Positions 12,501-22,800 of a DNA stretch of 64,000 bases are shown piece after piece. The DNA is from Sinotaia quadrata. Its lineage: Eukaryota; Mollusca; Gastropoda; Architaenioglossa; Viviparidae. The translations under genes and the position numbers were made by a program. Where the stretch lies: NCBI GenBank assembly GCA_028829895.1, contig CM054178.1, positions 106,613,558 through 106,677,557 of the forward strand. The letters run 5' to 3'. Under the pieces are notes generated by a model that was not told the origin of the DNA, did not search any database, and saw only the letters and a list, made by a program, of their open reading frames with translations. Every line of letters begins with the position of its first letter. The first letter of the stretch is position 1.

Positions 12501-14560
12501 GTGAGGCATGGGTGAACATGAACCATGAGCCGACCTGTGGATGCAACGTGTTTGGATATAATTCTCAACCTAACAGGTCCTACCTAGGCATGGCTCAATT
12601 AAATGCGCTGAACAAAGAGTTTCGACCTCGCGTCGCTTACAATTAAATTTTAGAAAAAATATAATCGTCTCACATGTGTTCCATTTAACAGTCATGACGT
12701 ATGAAGCAATAAAATAGATACAACGTTAAATTAATGTTCATACAAAGAGGTAATTCAAACCGACAGAGCGCTTCACAATTTACAATTAAAATTACACGCA
12801 ATAATTGAATTACATGAAGAATTCATATCGAGCGCAGCATTCTGGCTCTTAGTGAATTAAAACAATATAAATTAAAGTACAGAAATGGAAAAATGGTTAC
12901 AATAAATTTATATTCCGTAACATATAGGTTTTCAGCTATTTCTCTGAACCATGCTCAAGTGTATATGGAAATCATATAATACATAGCACAAATACATACT
13001 TAAACAATACATAGGCAAATACTATTAAATAAAATGATACCTTTGAGAGAAGTCGAAGGGTACCTTGATTCTCTATGGCGCCGGCTGCCTCTCACGACCC
13101 GAGTAAGCTGATGGAATTAGCTAAAATGTGCTCGAAGTGAGGGAGCGGAAGCGTGTGGGTACATATATAGAAAGGTATATTGCGTATCACGTGACTGTTC
13201 GCAAAGCATGTGGTTGGTTCGAGAACTGGACAATGGTCCTAAAGTTACATAACATCTTGACCTGTTCTAGAAGCGCCTAGAAAAAGGAAGCTTTGAACAA
13301 AGGGCCAAGGGTTTCAAATATTCGAATTTGAAGTAAACAAGGCAAGTGGGTCACGAAGTCGGACAATTTTATCAGACTGTGACACTCACTTTTAAAAAAG
13401 TGTCATGAAAATGTAGTCTTATAGATATTATTACTTTCTGACAATGAGAGATGAAAGGTTGTATGGTTATCATTTTTAGAGTTCAAACGGGGCTTCGGTT
13501 ATTAAGGGAGAAAATGTATATATTTTTCTTGTGATGATATTTTCGTGCACCATATTTTTAACTTTTATTCTTTATGGATAACAGAAAATTGAAAGAAGTA
13601 AAAATAAATAAATTTGAATATCGGGTTCGGTCTCATGACGTGTGGCCCTCTTCTATGTCAAGATTACCAGATAATCTCTATAATATTCAGCTCAAAGGCC
13701 GTCGTTGTATGTTTATTCAAGTCTTCAACATTTCCAAGCGAAATTTTCTAAGGAACTAAAAGCATTTTTGACTTTTATTTAGAAACGTATTGGACGAAGT
13801 TCAAGGACACACGTACAGTATATACATCCTAATAATCTGTATAATTTTTAGTGATTACACCAAACATACCGAGTTAATGCGTGAATTACTTTTCCCTTGG
13901 TTATACGAGTTGAACACATTCACAGTATTTCCGTTAATCACGCACTCAGTCACACTGTCATCGCCCTGAACAAATATAAAAAGATATACATAAATGTATA
14001 AATCATGTATACATTGCTGAAATTTCAACTACTCACTTTAAATGTTCAAAATTTAAACTGCCTCTTTAATTTTTATACTAGATTCATAATATAGCCAGAA
14101 ATAAAATTTGAAACAACACAGAAAGTTATTTAAGTTTTATTTTATTTTATTTTTTGTTGATAAATGTTCGAATGATTTTTAACACGTGAGCAGCACAATC
14201 TTCACAATACATTTATTAAAGTTAAAACATATTTCTTAAAATAAAATCCCCGACAAATAGTGCATTGATTCCAAGGGAATATAAGACACAACTGTCTCTA
14301 GATAGTACTGCATACTTGATTTAGTATATGACAATGATTGTAACGACCTCTATCAAGTACATTTATTTTATTTTTAATGCTCTTTAATTATCAAATTAAA
14401 TTGTTATTTAATAAATTTTACATTTCTTGATTGTTATACTTTAAATAAAGATTATGTAATAAAAATTTTACAAAAGATACAAAATAAATAATTATTCACA
14501 AATACTTCACAGACAGATTGGAGACTTTTGAATTAAATAAAAATATTTTAAAATTATTGA

Positions 14561-14593
<33 letters not shown>

Positions 14594-14624
14594 TGAAAGA
14601 AAGAAAGAAAGAAAGAAAGATTGA

Positions 14625-14661
<37 letters not shown>

Positions 14662-14716
14662 TGAAAGAAAGAAAGAAAGAAAGGTTGAAAGAAAAAAAGA
14701 AAGAAAGAAAGGTTGA

Positions 14717-14767
<51 letters not shown>

Positions 14768-14772
14768 GTTGA

Positions 14773-14815
<43 letters not shown>

Positions 14816-14820
14816 GTTGA

Positions 14821-14900
<80 letters not shown>

Positions 14901-16279
14901 AATGCCAGTTACTGAAGCACCAGCTGTCAATGTAAAATATTCAAACTTGCATGTCCGTTAGTTAGGCCATGACGATTACAAGTGTTGCTAACTACGTGAA
15001 GCAGACTCGAAACCCGAGTTACAAACTTCAGAAGAAGGCATTTATGCTGTTAAACAACCTTGTAAGGAATTATCACTTGTAAATATATCGAAGGTGATAC
15101 TATCTTCTCATTAATGCCTGTAGCAATTCATAACCTTCTGTATGGACATTTTTATGTTTAAATATTCACAAACTGGAAGGAATGGACACAGACCATTTCT
15201 ATGTCAGAAGAAAGGCCGAATGCAGCATATCTTGAATTCTGATTGCCAAGTTTCGCTTTCAGGTTAATGGTCATTTTGTCAGAAGTCGGGCTGGACGTCC
15301 AAGACATCATGAAAGTACAGTCGCCAGGACAGTTACTGAAACATCCTTTTGTGACGCCACAAGCAGAGTCTTTCACGATTTGGCCAGTCTGCGAGAGAAA
15401 TAAATGATCAATGGAAAGCTGATTGTTGGACTAATCACTAATGGCATAAAGACTTATTCAGAAAGAAAAACTTAAACGTGTCACTTTTACTCATTAATGT
15501 GATCATATTCTCTGGATAGGCGTGAAGAAATCAGTTCTTAAACTTACTGTAACAAATTTTAATGTGCTGTTCTTTTAGAAATTCTTATTTATGAACCATC
15601 ATGACTTTTCGTAATTATTTTTTGACGACCTCGAAGATCTCATTCCAAGTTGAGTAAGCCTCCAAAACTCATTATGCAATTTCTCAGTCGTACGTAGAAA
15701 CACATTATTTTCAGGGAAAAAATGACAATGTTTAACACTTAAAGTATTCATATCTCTTGGTGGGTCTATACAATTAATAATAAAAGAAACTTTACTTGCA
15801 TTAAAATGTTTTACCATCGAAAACAGGGGGACTAAATTGTTTAACCTATTTTTTAAGACGACGAAAATCTAACACATTCATTGAGAACTTTATATACTTA
15901 GGTTTCAGTGAAAATCTTTATTTGGAAATTCAACAAAACAGTACCCAGTGACAATAGAGTGCCTATATAGCACAGATACATTGTTAGAAAGCGATAGAGA
16001 AAATAGTTTTAAATGCTGTTTCGTTGAGACAGTATTCTACTATGTTAAGTGCTTAATATGCAAGAATATAATTACCATTTCACAATAAAAACTAATTTCC
16101 GACTCCTTTTATGCTAAATAGTTTACATACAAATATTACATGCACTGTCGTAAACAACAGTAGGGCCTATACAACATACAAGATAAAACTGCACACAACA
16201 CCTTCTCAGTGAATAAACAACGAAGAGTTAAACACTTTCGCAACACAAACATTTAGAAACACAACCTCTTTCACACTCA

Positions 16280-16335
<56 letters not shown>

Positions 16336-16836
16336 GAGCGAGAGCATTTACTCACAGGAGGCTGTGTAGTAGTGGTAGCAGGAGGCTGTGTAGTGGTAGT
16401 AGCAGGAGCTATGGTGGAAGTAGGACACGGCAAGGACTGACCACTGGAATCACTAATCACAATGGACTTCACATTGACCCAAAATGTGTTTAGCTGTTGG
16501 ACCACAGTTGCTCTGAAGTTAAAAGCATTCACTTTTATAATTTCTAAGTCCAGTTACAAACAAAATGAATGGTTTCTGCATGGTTACATATTTTTTCTGC
16601 ATTGTGCATTTAAAAATGCTGATAAACCTTTAGCTAGAATGACATAACAATTACTGTGATAAAAAATATTAACAAGAATAATTATAATTATTATAATACT
16701 TCTGGCATATGAACGCTTAATCTCCAATTTATGTTTTTAAAAATAACTCAAAACGCTTTATAATACCAAATGAAGATACAGTAAAACATAATACAAAGCA
16801 ATTGTTACAAAATATGCAGTTGCACACACACATACG

Positions 16837-16885
<49 letters not shown>

Positions 16886-19800
16886 GCGTGCGCGCGCATT
16901 GAAGAGCTCGGCTCCATGTTTTTAAAGCTACTATGAATACTTTTTCAATATAGCCAAGAAACAAATATACCTGCAGCTATAAATTTGTCATACCATTTAG
17001 ATGTCTTCTTCTACATCACCTCGAAAGTATCGCCAAGCCAACGTCGACAACCAAAGAGACAAAAACTCCACCACAAATGGGAAAGAAATCAACACAACCA
17101 TCATGTGGAAAATTCCATCGAAAATGAAAGTCATCTCCACAACAGGAGAGAAAACAGGCACCAACAACTGTGACAAAAATCCAGACATCAACTTCTATGA
17201 TAGAGGCTAAAAAATACAGACAACAACCACAACTAAGAAACAAGACAAGAAGACGAAAGTACAGAAAATAGCCAACACTCAAAGAAAAACGGAGACGAAG
17301 AAAAAAATAATACAGACTGAACCGGAAAACAGATCAAAAGACCGAAATCAATTCCGCTCTGGATGAATATGCAAAGCTGCTTGAGACCCCCACAACTTCT
17401 TTCACCCAGAGCCATCAGAAGAACACCAGCAACACCGCCAACAAGTGAACAACCACAATAAAAGAAAAGGAACCGGCCTCGCCTAGTATTCGGAGAACTG
17501 AAGGAAAAGCACCACTCAATGCCAGTCGGCGGCGCAAGACGGACACAGAGGAGGAAAGGGAAAAGAACACCTACCACCACCCCCACGAACGTCAACGACA
17601 GTACAGAGAACAGAAATAACCGCTGTGAGGATTTTTTAACCCTCCATTGCGGACATGATCCAACTTCTGCTTGACCACATATATTGGCTGCTAATATCCG
17701 TCTACGCTCATCTCAATGAACACCAGGGACGGCGACAACAACAATGACGGCAACAACAATAGCGAGATGGACAGGGCGTTGAACATCCCGGGCGCTTGCA
17801 CTACTAGCCTGGGTTCTGTAATATGATACCCCCACCCTCTCCCTCCTAACATCAGGAACAACCTCCACGGAATACCGGGCTAATGCTTGACCCTGCCGCC
17901 AGACATGCAACGGCAGCCAAACTACACTTGACACTTGACTTGCCTTCAAAAGAACAACTCGGCTTAACTAAAATTCTACATTCTACAAGAAGTACGTCAC
18001 ATACCACAAGCAAAAACATTCCTGCGAGCCTCGTAATGGCATTCCAGATTACAGTAGCAGTTGACTTCCTGTCTAATCCTTTCCCATCGGAATAGACGTT
18101 ACTCCCATCAAGTCATCTACGTCTGGTGGAATTGTCGTGATGGCAGTCTGCCTAAAATAGGAATACGTTTTCTAAATCTATGACCTCGTTCTTGGACTAA
18201 GTATTTGCCATTACCTCTGTTTCGTATTTCCTTTCTCTTCGATTTCAGCCTGATCGGTTATTGAGATTACGGGTCGTCTGGGATTTACCCTTTAAAAAAT
18301 TAGACTGGGCATCTGTGACGAAAAGATTCGGCAAGCAATTTATTTTTAAAGTGTGTGTTTAAATAAATCAGCTGATTAAATAAAGATTTACCTAAACTCA
18401 AGAGGACCCTGAGTGCTTGTGGGTGGAGTCCACTGTACAGTCACACTTGACCTTGAGGTACTTGTTGTGTGGGTTATAGCGTGACTCTGTAAAAGAAAAA
18501 AAGAAATGTACAAAATAAAATCGCTATTAAGAAACGGATGTAGATCATTCTAGCCTATCCAATTTTTTGTCATAGGTCAACAAATTAAATTACATACGAT
18601 TTCGTGACTTAAGTTACACTTTACAGTTTGCAGATACCAGATACCGATATATCTGTGAAAAAGGACCATGAGTATAAAAGAGTCGATTTTGTTAGTATAT
18701 GTATCAAAAATAGTTTCTAAAATCCTACCAATCAAATGGCACCTGTGTTTGTTGTATGCATTAAAGTGCCAATTAATACATTTTGATTGTGATAAGTAAA
18801 AATACCAATTAATACATTTTGATTGTGATAAGTAAAAGTGCTAATTAATACATTTTGATTGTGATACATGAAATTAAATTCGTAAAGGACAACTACGTAC
18901 AGTCATTTTCAACATAATGAGAAATATTTGTCAAGTTACAAATTAACAAATGTATATACTGTTACTGTTAAGTTCGCGTTGTTGTAGAGTCTAAGTGCAA
19001 GAAAATAACTTAGCTCTAAGAGGTTAAGTACAAACCCGTTTGTTTTTTTTTTGTGACAGTGAGTGTACTGCTGCATCCAGTGACATGTCATTTCTTAACT
19101 ATTACACTTCCGTTAAGTTACTTGACAAATAGTAAAATATATTCCCATGTATACGAACAAACATTAGTAGCTTGATATTAAAAGTGTAAACTGTCTTAAA
19201 ATAATATCAAAATATATCTGTAAAGATGCAAAAATTTTAACATTTAATTAATACATTTTACTCATAATTTTTCAAATATTCTTATTTTCTAACATTATGT
19301 CTGTAGTCAGTTATCTGAAAATGTTTGTTTACTTGTGCATGAACTTTTATCAAGTTGCTATGTCAGCAACGCGATTCGTCTTTTGTAATGTTTTATTTGA
19401 ACTTTGAAGGCTGTATGTCAGTGATTCTCAAACTATTTGATGTCGCGGACCGGTAACTTTTACCCAGAATGCCATGGAACGGTGTTGCTAAATTTAGGGA
19501 ATTAAATAAGTGAACTGAAGAACTATTGATTTTTTAATTGAAAATGCAAAGATATCAGCCACATAAGTCAGCCTAGCTATATATCCGGTCCACACCTCGA
19601 AATAATCTGACTAATATTTTATTTGTCTCTCTCTCTCTCTTTTTTGTACTGAGGAAACACGGACTTCTCATTTCGGAATTCATGTACTCTCGTCTGGATT
19701 TTGTCACGTGACAAAGAACGCATATAAGCATGCCAGGAGTTATTTAAGGCCAGTCTCCATATAAACAAAAAATACAGCAAATAGTCTCGAATTTAAAGTG

Positions 19801-22800
19801 TTCGTCTTCACATAGTTCACACTTTATAATTTCGCTTATCTTTGTAGCAAGATTTTCTCGGTGAATGAAAGTGCTTTGACTTAATTCTAATGCTAGATGC
19901 TCGGTCTAGTTAGCCACCACGGAATGCCGCCATATTCGTGCCACACCGCCATCAGAACACACGCCTACATAAATCTTAAAATCTAACTTACAGTTCTATA
20001 AATATAAATTAAGGTAGTTTCTTTCTTAGAAGGATTTCTTTATATTTAACCAGCCTAACTAGTCTGGCTCGAGGAGCAGTGAAATTTACGAATACTTCAA
20101 TTCTGATTACAGAACTCAGAATTAAAAGAATGTGATAGAATATTATTGATATTTTGTAATTAACAATTGTCATTATGTCTTTATTCAGTTTGATTTCACT
20201 AAATTTTCTTCCTGGTATTTTATTAATTATATTTCATTGTTATGCTCTGTTGACTTCACTTTATGTTTGTGGTGTTCACGTGACATGTTCGTTGACATGA
20301 TTATTGTGTAGTACTGGTTTTGAATCTTCTTTGTATTGTTGCCTACCTTGAGTGGGTGGGGGCTGAGCCACACGTGTTTGATAGACAAGCACAGGTAGAA
20401 AATCCCTCTCTCCCCATCCTTAGTTTGGTTAGCTTGTAAGTTGGGGATTTAGTTATCGTTATTAATAAAAATAATATTTTTTAAATCGTAAATCTTCACG
20501 TGCAAGGGCGCTGGATGAGGCTAAAAATTGAACACCAGATTAATCTTACAATATCAATAAATAGTTAAATGAAACCTGTTAATACTTTTTCAAGTTTTGT
20601 ATTATTTATTTACATTTGTAATTATATATGCATGCAATATGCTATTTTATTAGGTAATATATATATTTTTAATCTCGAGCTCAATTACTTAAAAGCGTCA
20701 TACAGCAGTAGCGATATTGGGTTTTCTGTTAAAGGATGTCTAAAACGCCATTATAGATATTGTGTAAAAAAACCAAAAAAAATCCCAAGAATTTCTTCAC
20801 CACTTCAAACATACTTATTAATTTATTAAGCATGTTTATATTGTGGAAAAATCCACTATAAGACCAAACAATTGAAACTAAAATAAGAAAATCTATCTAA
20901 CTATCTATGGAGTATGCGGATGTTTGGGCAGATAAACAGAAAATTAATGGACGTTTTGGATAGAGAGACACACAGGCTGGCAGCCAGTCAGCCAGATAGA
21001 TAGATAGTTAGGCAGATTCAATGCTGTACATTTTAAATAGACTGGTTAATTATTTTGAAACTTACAGGCCCCATTATCATGATATCCATCTTAAATTATT
21101 ATAACATAAATTAATAAAGTAATGTGCAGATTAAAAGAAAAAAACATCTGTTGATTGTTTTATAAAAACAATTCCTAGAAAATTGTTAATAATCATCTTA
21201 CAGAACAAATTATTTGTGTGTTTGTTGCTGGAATGAAAGTGCCAATGTTAGAGGTTTGGTCCTGACACGCTTGAGAATACCGGGCTGTCAACAAAAACCC
21301 TTTGAAGTTTGTTCCGCTGTTCCCCTGAATTGTAACTAAAACAAAGGAATAACTCACTCTTAGTACAACAATGCAAAGAAATATATCAGAATGTAAAAAA
21401 AATAAAGAAACTATAATAACAATAGAAACAAAAATACAATTATTAAAGAGATTTATTTAAAATAATGAACGAAAACGTGGTTATATTTGCAAAGAAACAT
21501 TTCACAAATGATATAATGTCAAGATATAATATTTATTGGAGATAATAACTATTAACAATGCTAAATAAAAGTGACTCTACGCTATCATATTTTTTAATTG
21601 CTTAAAATTATTAGTAAGTAAATATAATAGTACTAATAGTACTAGTAATAATTGCAACTATTACTACTACTAGTACTAGTACTCCTAAATTATATAGTTA
21701 TTTATATACCACATTATACTTTAGAAGTCACATATCTATCTATCTATGGCAGAGTAAATTTGCCTATCCCTACTTCTGGACTTTATTGTTGTATAAATTG
21801 TTAAAATGTCAAAGTGACCCAACTTTGGGCACTCCTTATAATGGTATTTTGTAAGTGTCAGAATTGGAAGTAAAAATCCGAGTTGAGAATATACTAGAAT
21901 TTGCTGATGTAATGTAAACTAGTGAGTAGTTTTTATTATCCAATGGTTAAGATTTACAAGGATGAGACCAGCCACTGGGCTGAGATAAAAACATTTATTG
22001 CTGTAGAAAATTATATTGTCTGATTACTTGAATTTGTTGTTGCAAGAAGTTTGAAAGGCAGCCGTTAGCTTAATGGTGAGTTAACTCAGGGGTTGGCAAA
22101 CTACGGCCCACGGGCCAAATCCGGCCTGCGATCTCTTTTTGTATGGCCCGCGAGCTAAGAATGACAATCTCAATTTTTTTTTTAAATTCAAAGTACGCGC
22201 TATAACGGCAGGCAGCCGAATTGTGGAGTTTCGAGAAAGACCGAATATGGCACTCCTGTAGCTCCTCATTCGCACGCTCCTGGTGGCCTATGCTATTACT
22301 CCACGTGTTTGCAGTTAGGCAGAAATTTATAATAGCACATGTATCCACTATTCTGCTTGTGCTGTTCTATCGTGAATCTGTATAGTTCTCTGTATCGTTC
22401 TCTTTTATGACCCATGCATATCCACATCCAAGATGTCACTGTCAAAGTGAGAAAAGAAGAGAAAAATAGATTTTGAATGCATACTTTTAAGGCGGAGTGG
22501 AGTGTGAATTATTATGTTATCAAAGTAGATGACAAAGTATTGTGTTTGTTGTGCAATGACACTATACCTGTACTAAAAGAGTACAATATATGTCATCATT
22601 ACCGTACTAAGCATTCGACACAATACTCCTAACTCACAGGAAAACAAAAATCAGAAAAATTGGAAAGTTTAAAATGAAATCTTTCATCACAATGCAATTT
22701 CTTCATGAAGATGAAAAATGAAAACGAGGCTGCAACTAAATTCGGTTTACGAGTATCTAATTTATTAGCCAAGGAAGGAAAGCCATTCACTGATGGCGAA

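Larger units (their letters stand above)
5045..13384 (-). mobile_element. Complete Ty3/gypsy-class LTR retrotransposon, Gmr1-like pol order
   Basis: 8,340 bp bounded by two direct copies of 1,548 bp at a constant offset of 6,792 bp, with TG...CA termini and the 5-bp target duplication CTCAC at 5040-5044 and 13385-13389. On the minus strand the order is 5' LTR (11837-13384), presumed primer site, leader of about 620 bp, gag-pol (11216-6816), 210 bp of 3' noncoding sequence with a polypurine tract, 3' LTR (5045-6592). All parts needed for autonomous movement appear present and unbroken. There is no env-like frame and no chromodomain. It lies in intron 6 of the Reeler-DOMON gene in the same orientation as that gene. 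Confidence 0.95.
18487..21201. other. Intron 2
   Basis: Holds a 36-bp tandem triplet (18769-18868), a hAT-like terminus (19419) and otherwise AT-rich sequence. A CT-rich run lies at about 19627-19645 and TAGA repeats at about 20994-21006. No coding recognised; the 86-codon frame 20569-20829 looks random. Confidence 0.5.

Noticed and set aside
14496..14930. 144-codon FLSFFLSFF and 84-codon KERKKERK frames
   Set aside because: Translation of the GAAA microsatellite; tetranucleotide repeats stay open in several frames.
16206..16532. 108-codon minus frame as a gene
   Set aside because: Only 16356-16512 of it is the real exon 4; the rest is the CA repeat read as VCVCVCV.
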